Shown here piece by piece: positions 50,101-57,370 of a DNA stretch of 64,000 nucleotides (position 1 is the first letter of the stretch; each line of letters begins with the position of its first letter). The DNA is from Humibacter ginsenosidimutans (GTDB taxonomy: Bacteria > Actinomycetota > Actinomycetes > Actinomycetales > Microbacteriaceae). Location of the stretch: the NCBI RefSeq assembly GCF_007859675.1, contig NZ_CP042305.1:310001-374000 (forward strand), given 5' to 3'. Below the pieces are notes generated by a model, which was not told where the DNA came from, ran no database searches, and was given only the letters and a program-made list of their open reading frames with translations. Position numbers and translations under genes: made by a program.

Positions 50101-50665
50101 TGAGCTGGAGCTCGCGAAACAGGCGAGCACGTCGATCGCCGACCTGATGGCCTCGGAGAGCACCCAGGACGGCGACACCGTGACGATCGCCGGACTCGTG
50201 ACGGGCGTACAGCACAGGGTGGCGAAGCAGTCCGGCAATCAATACGGCATGATCACGGTCGAGGATTTCGGTGGTGAGATCACCGTCATGTTCATGGGCA
50301 AGGCCTACCAGGAGTTCGGTCCGGCGTTGACAGCCGATTCGATCGTCGTGGTGCGGGGCCGGGTCAGCATGCGCGACGACGGCATGAACCTGCACGCCTA
50401 CAGCCTCTTCACCCCCGACCTGGGCGCCGCTACCGAGGGGCCCTCCGGCCCTCTGGTCATCACCATGCCGGATCAGCGCGCGACGACCGATGTCGTGCAG
50501 AGCCTCGGCGACATGCTGATCAGACACGCGGGCGAGGGCGAGGTGCGGTTGAAGCTGGTCAAGGGGTCGACGGCGCGCGTCTTCGAGCTGCCTTATCGGG
50601 TGTCGGTATCGCCGGATCTGTACGGCGAGCTCAAGGGTCTGCTCGGGCCCGCCTGTCTGGTCTGA
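47135..50665 (+). CDS. dnaE: DNA polymerase III alpha subunit
   Basis: A 1176-residue replicative polymerase of full length. The PHP domain opens with HLHVHSEYSMLDGAAKI and AVTDHGNMFA. The C-family polymerase active site holds VGPGRGSGAGSMAAYA and MPDFDVDFDDRRR (catalytic Asps at ~416-420). ALYRPGPMG, INYALRKNG and FNKAHSAAYG follow, and the C-terminal OB fold (VTIAGLVTGVQHRVAKQSGN) and tail end at CLV. GTG 47135 has GGGAGGA upstream. A TAGGCT -10 near 47096 leaves a leader of ~30 nt. Confidence 0.97.
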   Translation: MATDSFVHLHVHSEYSMLDGAAKIGPLMEAAVGYGMPAIAVTDHGNMFAAFEFWRAATAAGIKPIIGTEAYLTPGTHRSDRTRVRWGNGGEDDVSGSGAYTHMTMLAQTTEGMHNLFKMSSLASIEGYYFKPRMDRELLEKYAKGIIATTGCPSGEVQTRLRLGQYDEAVKAAADYRDIFGKDNFFVELMEHGLGLESRVRKDLLRLAKDLDLRLVATNDLHYTHAEDAKSHAALLCVQSGSTLNDPKRFQLEPEGEYYLKSPQEMRDLFRELPEACDNTLEIAERCQIDFELSTGKYMPKFPVPEGESEESWFIKEVNTGLEKRYPDGVPEKVRAQADYEIGIITQMGFPGYFLVVADFINWSKNNGIRVGPGRGSGAGSMAAYAMRITDLDPLEHGLIFERFLNPDRVSMPDFDVDFDDRRRLEAVKYVTEKYGAERVSQIVTYGTIKAKQALKDAGRVLGFPFSMGEKLTKAMPPAVMGKDIPLYQVFDKDSPRYKEAVELRAVVEADPEAKTVFDTALGLEGLKRQWGVHAAGVIMSSDPIDGVIPIMKREQDGQIVTQFDYPAAESLGLIKMDFLGLRNLTIISDALDNIKANQGFELDLEGLPLDDRDAYDLLTRGDTLGVFQLDGGPMRALLRQMKPDNFEDISALIALYRPGPMGANSHINYALRKNGLQPITPIHPELEEPLQDILNTSYGLIIYQEQVMAIAQKVAGFSLGQADILRRAMGKKKKSELDKQQAGFFGGMQERGYSQAAIDKLWEILLPFSDYAFNKAHSAAYGVVSYWTAYLKAHYPAEYMAALLTSVGDSKDKMALYLNECRRMGIRVLPPDVNESIGFFAAVGDDVRFGLGAVRNVGGNVVDGIRHARDEKGRFESFHDYLKKVPLHVANKRTTESLIKAGAFDSFGAARRALLEIHEAAVESVVNDKRVEATGQAGFDFDMLLADAPDTAPVSLVPDRPEWDKRQKLAFEREMLGLYVSDHPLAGLELELAKQASTSIADLMASESTQDGDTVTIAGLVTGVQHRVAKQSGNQYGMITVEDFGGEITVMFMGKAYQEFGPALTADSIVVVRGRVSMRDDGMNLHAYSLFTPDLGAATEGPSGPLVITMPDQRATTDVVQSLGDMLIRHAGEGEVRLKLVKGSTARVFELPYRVSVSPDLYGELKGLLGPACLV

Positions 50666-50696
50666 ATCCGCACTGACACGTACGAAGACACAGCTT

Positions 50697-50726
50697 TTGT
50701 GCGAGCAGATCGCCGAACCCTAGGCT
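50697..50726 (+). promoter_or_regulatory. predicted promoter of hisD (leaderless)
   Basis: TTGTGC (50697-50702), 18-bp spacer, TAGGCT (50721-50726), then exactly 6 nt to the hisD ATG. It is the clearest leaderless promoter in the window with both hexamers recognisable. Confidence 0.6.
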
Positions 50727-50732
50727 TGGCGA

Positions 50733-52055
50733 ATGCGAACCATCGACCTCAGAGGACGCTCGCTCGACGACCGAGCACTGCGCTTGGCCGTGCCCCGACC
50801 GGTGATCGACATCAGCAGGGCGTCGGATTCCGCGGCGAGCCTCATCGCCGAGGTGCGCGACCGAGGTCTGGCGGCTCTGCTCGAGCAGGCCGAACGGTTC
50901 GACGGGGCTCGTCCGACGCAGGTTCGCGTCGCTCCCGAGCACATCGCGGCGGCGGTCGACTCGTTGTCCGTCGAGGTGAGAGATGCGCTCGAGCGCTCGA
51001 TCCAGCGGGTGCGTGCCGCCAGCTCCGCGCAGGTGCCGCCGCCCGCAATCACGACGCTCGGCGACGGTGCCGTGGTCGAGCAACGCTGGGAACCCGTGAA
51101 CAGGGCCGGCCTCTACGTTCCGGGCGGCAAGGCGCCGCTCGCGTCGAGCGTGGTCATGAACGCCATCCCTGCCCTCGTCGCCGGCGTTCCGTCCGTGGCA
51201 CTCGCCAGCCCCGCCCAGCGCGAGCACGAAGGGGGAGTGCACCCGACCATCCTGGGTGCGGCGGGACTCGTCGGCATCGACGAGGTCTATGCGATCGGTG
51301 GCGCAGGCGCCATCGCGGCACTGGCGTACGGGGTCCCCGAACTCGGACTCGAGCCCGTCGACGTCATCACCGGCCCAGGCAACATCTACGTCGCCGCGGC
51401 GAAGCGGCTGGTGCGGGGGATCGTCGGGATCGATTCGGAAGCGGGCACGACCGAGATCCTCGTGATCGCCGACGAGAGCGCCGATCCGCGCTTGATCGCC
51501 GCCGATCTGCTGAGCCAGGCGGAACACGACGAGGCGGCGGCATCGCTGCTCGTCACCGACTCGGAGGAACTCATCGTCGCCGTGCAGCGTGAGCTCGACG
51601 TGTTGGTGGCGGCGACGCGCAACGGTGGTCGGGCGGCGACCGCGCTCGACGGACCGCAGTCGGCGTTCATCCTGGTGGATGACGAGGCGACGGCGATCCG
51701 AGTCAGCGACGCGTACGCGCCGGAGCATCTCGAGCTGCAGACGGCCGACCCGGAGCGCACGCTCGCGGGCATCCACAACGCCGGAGCCATCTTCATGGGG
51801 CCGTCCTCGCCCGTGAGCCTCGGCGATTACCTGGCCGGCTCGAACCACGTGCTGCCCACCGGGGGAGCCGCGCGCTATTCGGCAGGGCTCGGGGCGGCGA
51901 CGTTCCTCCGCTCGCAGCAGATCATCCGCTATGACGAGCGCGGCCTCGCCGACGTCTCCACCGCTGTCGTCGCACTGGCGAACGCCGAGCAGCTGCCCGC
52001 CCACGGTGAGGCGGTGGCCGCTCGCGGCGCAGCATCCCTTCGTCCGATTGACTAG
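50733..52055 (+). CDS. hisD: histidinol dehydrogenase
   Basis: A 440-residue zinc enzyme that oxidises L-histidinol to L-histidine, the last two steps of histidine synthesis. Conserved segments: RAGLYVPGGKAPLASSVVMN, AIGGAGAIAALAYG, ITGPGNIYVAAAKR, LSQAEHDEAAASLLVTD (zinc ligands), YAPEHLELQ (catalytic Glu-His) and GSNHVLPTGGAARYSAGLG. ATG 50733, leaderless. The other his genes are not in the window. Its TAG stop is also the start of the TAGCCT -10 of nrdR. Confidence 0.96.
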   Translation: MRTIDLRGRSLDDRALRLAVPRPVIDISRASDSAASLIAEVRDRGLAALLEQAERFDGARPTQVRVAPEHIAAAVDSLSVEVRDALERSIQRVRAASSAQVPPPAITTLGDGAVVEQRWEPVNRAGLYVPGGKAPLASSVVMNAIPALVAGVPSVALASPAQREHEGGVHPTILGAAGLVGIDEVYAIGGAGAIAALAYGVPELGLEPVDVITGPGNIYVAAAKRLVRGIVGIDSEAGTTEILVIADESADPRLIAADLLSQAEHDEAAASLLVTDSEELIVAVQRELDVLVAATRNGGRAATALDGPQSAFILVDDEATAIRVSDAYAPEHLELQTADPERTLAGIHNAGAIFMGPSSPVSLGDYLAGSNHVLPTGGAARYSAGLGAATFLRSQQIIRYDERGLADVSTAVVALANAEQLPAHGEAVAARGAASLRPID

Positions 52056-52058
52056 CCT
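52053..52058 (+). promoter_or_regulatory. predicted -10 box of nrdR overlapping the hisD stop
   Basis: TAGCCT whose first three bases are the hisD stop codon; the nrdR ATG follows 9 nt later, with GAGG between. Transcript leader would be 0-4 nt. Confidence 0.45.
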
Positions 52059-52067
52059 GAGGCCACC

Positions 52068-52538
52068 ATGTTCTGTCCGTTCTGTCGCCACCCCGACTCT
52101 CGGGTCATCGACTCGCGCACGTCGGACGACGGCCTCTCCATTCGCCGTAGACGGCAGTGCCCGGAGTGCGGTCGTCGATTCTCCACCATCGAGACCGCCA
52201 GCCTCAATGTGATCAAGCGCAGCGGCGTCGTCGAGCCGTTCAGCCGCGAAAAGATCATGTCTGGTGTGCGCAAGGCATGTCAGGGCAGGCCCGTGACCGA
52301 CTCCGATCTCGCGGTGCTTGCACAGAAGGTGGAGGAATCGGTGCGGGCGACGGGTGTATCCCAGATCGACGCGAACGAGATCGGCCTCGCGGTGCTGCCG
52401 CCGCTGCGCGAGCTCGATGAGGTGGCCTATCTTCGTTTCGCCAGCGTGTACCAGGCGTTCGACTCTCTCGAGGACTTCGAGGATGCCATCACCACGCTGC
52501 GAGACGAACACAGCACGCGAGGCGGCGTGGCCGAGTAG
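52068..52538 (+). CDS. nrdR: transcriptional repressor NrdR
   Basis: A 156-residue regulator of ribonucleotide reductase genes. An N-terminal zinc ribbon (Cys3, Cys6, Cys31, Cys34: [12 protein letters not shown] and [13 protein letters not shown]) is followed by an ATP-cone domain ([56 protein letters not shown]) that senses ATP/dATP. Length is normal. The nrd genes it controls are not in the window. It is followed by the palindromic repeat region before pyrD. Confidence 0.96.
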   Translation: MFCPFCRHPDSRVIDSRTSDDGLSIRRRRQCPECGRRFSTIETASLNVIKRSGVVEPFSREKIMSGVRKACQGRPVTDSDLAVLAQKVEESVRATGVSQIDANEIGLAVLPPLRELDEVAYLRFASVYQAFDSLEDFEDAITTLRDEHSTRGGVAE

Positions 52539-52545
52539 CGGTTCG

Positions 52546-52574
52546 TTGCTGCACGGGTCACGGCTCGATAGGGT
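52546..52574 (+). promoter_or_regulatory. predicted promoter upstream of the palindromic repeats (pyrD)
   Basis: TTGCTG (52546-52551), a 17-bp spacer and TAGGGT (52569-52574). The same octamer GATAGGGT returns at 52694-52701, 9 nt before the pyrD ATG. Transcription from the first box would place both hairpins in the pyrD leader. Confidence 0.45.
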
Positions 52575-52617
52575 CAGAGAACCGAGCTTGCTCGCTTCTC
52601 TGACCCTCAATCGCATA
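52564..52617. repeat. palindromic repeat unit 1
   Basis: A 54-nt unit: CTCGATA, then a hairpin, then CTCAATCGCATA. The hairpin has arms AGGGTCAGAGAA (52570-52581) and TTCTCTGACCCT (52596-52607), a C-C mismatch, a CGAG/CTCG inner stem and the loop CTTG. No T tract follows, so it is not a simple terminator. Confidence 0.75.
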
Positions 52618-52641
52618 TATCGCTGCTGCGCAGCTCATCTG

Positions 52642-52695
52642 CTCAATCGGCTTGGCAAAGCGAGCGAGCTCGCTTTGCCAAGCCTCAATCGCAGA
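52642..52695. repeat. palindromic repeat unit 2
   Basis: A second 54-nt unit: CTCAATC, hairpin, CTCAATCGCAGA. Arms are perfect for 16 bp (52649-52664 with 52669-52684) around the loop CGAG. Compared with unit 1, the outer boxes and inner CGAG/CTCG stem are kept, while five outer stem pairs differ on both sides so that pairing is maintained. A short palindrome, GCTGCGCAGC, lies between the units at 52625. Confidence 0.75.
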
Positions 52696-52710
52696 TAGGG
52701 TGGCACAGGC

Positions 52711-53745
52711 ATGTATCGCATCCTGTTCAACCTCGTCTTCCGTCGCATGGACCCAGAGCGGGCCCACCACCTCGCGTTCCTGGCGATCCGCATGATCCCG
52801 ATGCTCGGCCTTCGGCGGCTGGTCCGGCGGTTCACTCAGCCGCGGCGTGACACATCGGTCACGACCCTCGGCCTGAGATTTCCGACCCCGTTCGGTGTCG
52901 CGGCGGGCTTCGACAAGAATGCGACAGCCATCCTCGGGCTCGGCTCTCTCGGATTCGGGCACGTCGAGGTCGGAACGGTCACGGCCATCCCGCAGCCCGG
53001 AAATCCGCGCCCCAGGTTGTTCCGACTCATCCCCGATCGCGCCATCGTCAATCGCATGGGGTTCAACAACGAGGGTGCCACCGCGGCGGCGGCCAGGGTC
53101 GCCAAGGTTCGTCGAGTGCGGGGTCGTCCCATCGTCGGCATCAACATCGGCAAGTCACGGGTCGTCGACGTGGCGGATGCCGTCGCCGACTACCGGACGT
53201 CGGCGCGGGCCGCGGCGCCCGTCGCCGACTATCTCGTGGTGAACGTCAGCTCCCCGAACACGCCTGGCCTGCGCGATCTGCAGGCCTTGGAGTCCCTGCG
53301 CCCTCTTCTCTCCGCAGTGCGAGAAGAAGTGGGAGCCAAGCCGCTCCTCGTCAAGATCGCCCCCGACCTGGCCGACGACGACATCGTCACGATCGCCGAC
53401 CTCGTCATCGAGCTCGGGCTCGACGGCATCATCGCGACCAACACGACCATCTCGCGCGAGGGACTGTTCACCGATCAGCAGACCGTCACGGCAGCCGGCG
53501 CCGGAGGCCTCTCGGGAGCGCCGCTGGCCGCTCGATCGCTCGACGTGCTCCGCTTGTTGCGCGCACACGTGCCGCCCGAGCTCTGCGTCATCTCGGTCGG
53601 CGGCGTCGAGACCGCGCAAGACGTGCGCGATCGGTTGGATGCCGGCGCCACCCTCGTGCAGGGCTACACGGCGTTCATCTACCGAGGGCCGTTCTGGGCG
53701 CGCGCCATCAACAGAGGGCTCGACCGCCTGCCCGCGTCCGTCTGA
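52711..53745 (+). CDS. pyrD: dihydroorotate dehydrogenase (quinone)
   Basis: A 344-residue class 2 DHODH: membrane-associated flavoprotein that oxidises dihydroorotate to orotate with quinone in pyrimidine synthesis. N-terminal amphipathic segment ([20 protein letters not shown]), then the FMN barrel with [43 protein letters not shown] (catalytic Ser of class 2), KIAPDL and [15 protein letters not shown] 52711 comes 9 nt after TAGGGT. The palindromic repeat pair stands immediately upstream. Convergent with rnhA. Confidence 0.95.
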   Translation: MYRILFNLVFRRMDPERAHHLAFLAIRMIPMLGLRRLVRRFTQPRRDTSVTTLGLRFPTPFGVAAGFDKNATAILGLGSLGFGHVEVGTVTAIPQPGNPRPRLFRLIPDRAIVNRMGFNNEGATAAAARVAKVRRVRGRPIVGINIGKSRVVDVADAVADYRTSARAAAPVADYLVVNVSSPNTPGLRDLQALESLRPLLSAVREEVGAKPLLVKIAPDLADDDIVTIADLVIELGLDGIIATNTTISREGLFTDQQTVTAAGAGGLSGAPLAARSLDVLRLLRAHVPPELCVISVGGVETAQDVRDRLDAGATLVQGYTAFIYRGPFWARAINRGLDRLPASV

Positions 53746-53790
53746 CACCGAAAGTCTTCAGTGCGCTGAGCCGAATCCGGCGCAGACGAG

Positions 53791-54714
53791 TCAGGCTTCC
53801 GGCGTGCCCTGGTGGAATCGAAGCCGCCACCGCTCGCCATCACGCACCCACAAGGAGCTGCGCAAGGTTGCGCCTGAAACGCCCGTCGTCCGCAGTGTGA
53901 GCAGAACGGTTCCTGCTGCCGGCTCGTCGGCGCCGAGCACCTCGAGCGCGACGTCCGACGGTTGCTCGCCGTCGAGCTCTTCGATCAGCGTGTCTCTGCC
54001 CCAGAGCCTGCCCGACCGGCCGATCTCCTCGAAGTCCGGGTGGAGGAGCGCCGCGACACGGGCCGAGTCGGCCCGCACTCCTGGATCGAGCAGTTCGCGC
54101 TCCAGACGCACCACCGCATCGAGGTCGGTCTCGTCGTCGAGCAGGTCATCGCCGAACAACCCATCACCGAAGGGGTCCTGTTGCGCTGCCGGAGCCTCCG
54201 TCGCGATCCGGTCGTTCTCCCGCTCGGCCGCTGTGCCGGAAACGACGGTTGCGCCCTGCCAGCCGGGACCCTCGTCGGGGAGGGACTTCTTCTGATATGC
54301 CGTCGCGGCCGCGCGCGCCCGAGTGTCGGCAGCCTCGTTGAGTTCGTGCCCGGTGTGGCCGCGCACCCATTCGAACGCGTAGGAGCGACCGACCAATGCA
54401 TCGTCCAGTCGCTTCAACAGGTCGAGGTTCTGCACGGGCGAGCCGTCGGCCTTGCGCCATCCCTTGCGTTTCCACCCCGGCATCCACTTGGTGACAGCGT
54501 TGATCACGTACTGGCTGTCGCACAGGATGACGAGGTCGTCGTCTTCGTCGGCCGTCGACTCGAGCAGGTCGATCACGGCCATGAGCTCGCCCTGGTTGTT
54601 GGTTCCGTGCGGCCAGCCCCCTGCCGCCCACGTCGAATCGTCCACATACCATGCCCATCCGGCGGGGCCGGGATTGCCGAGGGCCGAGCCGTCTGCGGCA
54701 GCGGTGATCGTCAT
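53791..54714 (-). CDS. rnhA: ribonuclease HI fused to a DUF4440/NTF2-like domain
   Basis: A 307-residue protein. Residues 1-~140 are RNase HI, which degrades the RNA strand of RNA-DNA hybrids; the DEDD catalytic set is seen as Asp8 (AAADGSALGNPG), Glu43 (NNQGELMAVIDL), Asp66 (LCDSQYVINAV) and Asp130 (ELNEAADTRAR). After a polar linker, residues ~195-307 (VVRLERELLDPGVRADSARV, LLHPDFEEIGRSGRLWGRDT, SSLWVRDGERWRLRFHQGTP) look like a DUF4440/SnoaL-type NTF2 fold, unusual on RNase H. ATG 54714 is 8 nt after TAGACT, which overlaps the stop codon of the preceding DUF3043 gene. Confidence 0.88.
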   Translation of the reverse strand: MTITAAADGSALGNPGPAGWAWYVDDSTWAAGGWPHGTNNQGELMAVIDLLESTADEDDDLVILCDSQYVINAVTKWMPGWKRKGWRKADGSPVQNLDLLKRLDDALVGRSYAFEWVRGHTGHELNEAADTRARAAATAYQKKSLPDEGPGWQGATVVSGTAAERENDRIATEAPAAQQDPFGDGLFGDDLLDDETDLDAVVRLERELLDPGVRADSARVAALLHPDFEEIGRSGRLWGRDTLIEELDGEQPSDVALEVLGADEPAAGTVLLTLRTTGVSGATLRSSLWVRDGERWRLRFHQGTPEA

Positions 54715-54722
54715 GCCGGGGG

Positions 54723-54728
54723 AGTCTA
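54723..54728 (-). promoter_or_regulatory. predicted -10 box of rnhA overlapping the DUF3043 stop
   Basis: Minus-strand TAGACT in which TAG is the stop codon of the upstream gene; ATG follows after 8 nt without a ribosome site. Confidence 0.45.
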
Positions 54729-55289
54729 GGACGGGTACTGGCCGCGCCGCACCTGCGGCTTCGGGATCCGGATCATGCGGAACTGCAATGCACGCATGAC
54801 GGCATACCAGGTGAGCCCGCGCTCGAGTGCGCCGAACTTGGCGCGCAGCCGACGCTTCATCGTGAACACCATGATGGCGGAGTCGATCACCGCGAGGGCG
54901 AAGAACGACCACAGCACGATGATCCCGTAGTACTGAAGGGCCTGGACGAAGGTGAAGACGATGATGATCAGCATCAGGGGCATCAAGAACTCGGCGACCG
55001 TGTACCGAGCATCGACATAGTCACGCACGAACCGGCGCTGGGGACCGCGGTCGCGCTGGGTGAGGTAGCGCTCGTCGCCGGCGGCCATGCCGAGCCGAGC
55101 CCTCTCGCGTGCCTCCGCGTTCTTCAGGCGAGCGTCTTTCGCGGCAGCCTTGCGGTCGGAGGGCACCAGCGGCCGCTTGCGGGCCGCCTCGCGTTCCGCG
55201 CGCGACGGCGTCGCGTGTCCCTTGCCCTGGGTGGGGGTCGCCTCGGTCTCATCAGCACTCGGCGCGGTGGGTTCTGGTCGTTTGGCCAC
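54726..55289 (-). CDS. DUF3043 membrane protein
   Basis: A 187-residue protein of the actinobacterial family DUF3043; the function is unknown. The N-terminal ~85 residues are strongly charged (SRAEREAARKRPLVPSDRKA), followed by RGPQRRFVRDYVDARYTVAE and two transmembrane helices (LMPLMLIIIVFTFVQAL and IIVLWSFFALAVIDSAIMVF). A basic C-terminus (GLTWYAVMRALQFRMIRIPK) ends the protein. GTG 55289 was chosen with AAGGAC 7 nt upstream. Divergent from the dipeptidase gene (39 bp). The same neighbourhood (DUF3043, dipeptidase, Fe-S carrier, ctaC) is common in actinobacteria. Confidence 0.88.
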   Translation of the reverse strand: MAKRPEPTAPSADETEATPTQGKGHATPSRAEREAARKRPLVPSDRKAAAKDARLKNAEARERARLGMAAGDERYLTQRDRGPQRRFVRDYVDARYTVAEFLMPLMLIIIVFTFVQALQYYGIIVLWSFFALAVIDSAIMVFTMKRRLRAKFGALERGLTWYAVMRALQFRMIRIPKPQVRRGQYPS

Positions 55290-55315
55290 GAAAAAGTCCT
55301 TGATAGTCGTCCGAT

Positions 55316-55321
55316 TAAGAT
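55316..55321 (+). promoter_or_regulatory. predicted -10 box of the dipeptidase gene
   Basis: TAAGAT, 7 nt before ATG 55329, in an AT-rich island and without a ribosome site; leaderless type. Confidence 0.5.
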
Positions 55322-55328
55322 TACCCGC

Positions 55329-56735
55329 ATGAGTGAAGCCGATCAGACACAAGACGCCGTGCTCGCTGCCCTCGACGAAGTCGTCCGGGCCGAACTGCCG
55401 CACACGATCGCAGATCTGACCGATCTGGTGCGCATACCTTCGGTGTCATGGGCCGCCTTCGATCCGGCGAATGTCGCACGGAGCGCGGATGCCGTCGCCG
55501 GCCTGATCCGCGACCTCGAGGTCTTCGACACGGTCGCCGTCGCCCAAGCGCCGATCGGCGACAGCGATGAGAAGGGTCGCCCCGCAGTCGTCGCTCGTCG
55601 TGCCGCGAAGAACGGCGCGCCGACGATCCTTCTGTATGCGCATCACGACGTGCAGCCCCCGGGAGCCGACGAGGACTGGGACACGGCGCCGTTCGAGCCG
55701 ACGGTGCGCGGAGACCGCATCTACGCACGCGGCGCCGCGGACGACAAGGCGGGTGTGATGACGCACATCGCCGCGATCCGCGCGCTGACGGAGACGGTCG
55801 GCCGAGACTTCGACCTCGGCATCGCGATGTTCATCGAGGGAGAAGAGGAGTTCGGCTCGCGTTCCTTCGCGAACTTCCTCGCCGAGAACAAGCAGACGCT
55901 CGCCGCCGACGCGATCGTGGTCGCGGACTCCGACAACTGGAGCACCGACATCCCGTCGCTGACGGTCGGGCTTCGCGGCAATGTCGCATTCCGTCTCACC
56001 GTCTCGACGCTCGAGCACGCCTCGCACTCTGGAATGTATGGCGGGGGAGTGCCCGACGCGATGATGCCGCTCGTCAGGCTCCTGGCGACGCTGCACGACG
56101 ACGACGGCTCCGTCGCGGTCGATGGGCTGACATCCCACGAGGCCGACGTGCCGGAGTTCTCGGAGCAGCAGCTGCGCGACGACGCGGCCGTGCTCGACGG
56201 CGTCTCCCTGATCGGCCGCGGGCCCGTGCTGTCTCGCCTGTGGAATCAGCCCACGGTGACGGTCACGGGCATCGACGCGCCGAGCGTGGCGAACGCGTCC
56301 AACACCCTCCTGCCGAAGGCCGCCGTTCGCATCAGCGCCCGCATCGCCCCGGGCCAGACCGCGAGCGAAGCCTTCGTCGCACTCGAGAAGCATCTTCGAG
56401 AGAACGTGCCGTTCGGTGCGCACATCGAGATCGATGACGTCGACTTCGGCGATCCGTTCCTGGTCGACACCAGCGGGTGGGCGGCGGTCGAGGCCAAGCG
56501 TGCCATGAAGGATGCCTGGGGAGCGGAGCCCGTCGAGGCGGGCATCGGCGGCAGCATCCCGTTCATCGCCGATCTCGTTCGCGAGTTCCCGGACGCGCAG
56601 ATCCTGGTCACGGGCGTTGAGGATCCCGACACGAGGGCTCACAGCCCGAACGAGTCGTTGCACCTCGGCGTCTTCAGGCGAGCGATCCTCACCGAGGCGC
56701 TCCTGCTCGCCCGCCTGAACAATCGGGTCGGCTGA
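55329..56735 (+). CDS. M20-family dipeptidase
   Basis: A 468-residue zinc metallopeptidase of the M20 family (CNDP-like dipeptidases). Metal-binding and catalytic blocks are TILLYAHHDVQPPGADEDW, YARGAADDKAGVMTHIAAIR (bridging Asp), FIEGEEEFGSRSF (catalytic and metal Glu), IVVADSDNWS and DTRAHSPNESLHLG. A lid domain with LTVSTLEHASHSGMYGGGVP lies between. The substrate peptides are unknown. ATG 55329 follows TAAGAT by 7 nt (leaderless). Confidence 0.92.
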   Translation: MSEADQTQDAVLAALDEVVRAELPHTIADLTDLVRIPSVSWAAFDPANVARSADAVAGLIRDLEVFDTVAVAQAPIGDSDEKGRPAVVARRAAKNGAPTILLYAHHDVQPPGADEDWDTAPFEPTVRGDRIYARGAADDKAGVMTHIAAIRALTETVGRDFDLGIAMFIEGEEEFGSRSFANFLAENKQTLAADAIVVADSDNWSTDIPSLTVGLRGNVAFRLTVSTLEHASHSGMYGGGVPDAMMPLVRLLATLHDDDGSVAVDGLTSHEADVPEFSEQQLRDDAAVLDGVSLIGRGPVLSRLWNQPTVTVTGIDAPSVANASNTLLPKAAVRISARIAPGQTASEAFVALEKHLRENVPFGAHIEIDDVDFGDPFLVDTSGWAAVEAKRAMKDAWGAEPVEAGIGGSIPFIADLVREFPDAQILVTGVEDPDTRAHSPNESLHLGVFRRAILTEALLLARLNNRVG

Positions 56736-56782
56736 ATTACACTGGTGCCACGTTCGTTTCCAGCGGAGGAATGAGGCATTCG

Positions 56783-57157
56783 ATGAGCGACACGACTCTT
56801 ACCGGCACTGCGACGGCCGCCGACACCAAGGCACACGGAGTGCTGCTCACGGATGCCGCCGCCGGCAAGGTGCGCAGCCTGCTCGACCAGGAGGGTCGCG
56901 ACGACCTGCGCCTTCGTCTGGCGGTGCAGCCGGGCGGATGCTCCGGCCTGATCTATCAGCTCTACTTCGATGAGCGCTTCATGGACGGCGACGCCGCCGT
57001 CGATTTCGACGGTGTCGAGGTGATCGTCGACAAGATGAGCGCGCCCTACCTCGACGGCGCCACGATCGACTTCGAAGACAGCATCCAGAAGCAGGGCTTC
57101 ACGATCGACAACCCCAACGCACAGGGCAGTTGCGCCTGCGGAGACAGCTTCCACTGA
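56783..57157 (+). CDS. erpA: A-type iron-sulfur cluster carrier (HesB/ErpA family)
   Basis: A 124-residue Fe-S assembly/insertion protein. The family core is LRLRLAVQPGGCSGLIYQLY with the first Cys, and the C-terminal GSCACGDSF with the CxC pair that binds the cluster. ATG 56783 was chosen; ATG 56771 lies inside the GGAGGAATGAGG ribosome-site region. A TACACT -10 (56738-56743) lies 40 nt upstream. It precedes the cytochrome oxidase genes and could help supply respiratory Fe-S proteins, an inference from position. A terminator follows. Confidence 0.92.
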   Translation: MSDTTLTGTATAADTKAHGVLLTDAAAGKVRSLLDQEGRDDLRLRLAVQPGGCSGLIYQLYFDERFMDGDAAVDFDGVEVIVDKMSAPYLDGATIDFEDSIQKQGFTIDNPNAQGSCACGDSFH

Positions 57158-57205
57158 GCCTCTGACGGTCGTGGGAGCGTCACGACGAGACAATTCCATA
57201 ACGAG

Positions 57206-57233
57206 AAGGACCGGCCGATCAGCCGGTCCTTTT
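57206..57233 (+). terminator. rho-independent terminator
   Basis: Stem AAGGACCGGC / GCCGGTCCTT with loop CGATCA, ending in TTTT. It separates the Fe-S carrier gene from ctaC. Confidence 0.8.
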
Positions 57234-57303
57234 CGTCGTTTCCGGGGCCCAGAACGGGACGCACGACGGTGCGTCCGGCGCGCATCGGCCCCTCAGATGG
57301 CAG

Positions 57304-57309
57304 TAGGCT
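57304..57309 (+). promoter_or_regulatory. predicted -10 box of the ctaC operon
   Basis: TAGGCT, followed by a 5' leader of ~55 nt that ends in GAAAGG before GTG 57371. -35 not clear. Confidence 0.35.
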
Positions 57310-57370
57310 AGGCAAAGGTCAACGCAGCTGCGGATACCGCGCTGCCCACGATTCACTCGAAAGGTCACCG

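Noticed and set aside
52564..52695. CRISPR-like array because CTCAATCG occurs three times
   Set aside because: Repeats are only 8-10 nt, spacing is unequal, the intervening parts are palindromes and no cas gene is present.
52558..52835. Minus-strand frame through the palindromes with two 18-residue near-repeats
   Set aside because: The peptide repetition simply reflects the two DNA repeat units; it has no ribosome site and runs antisense into pyrD.
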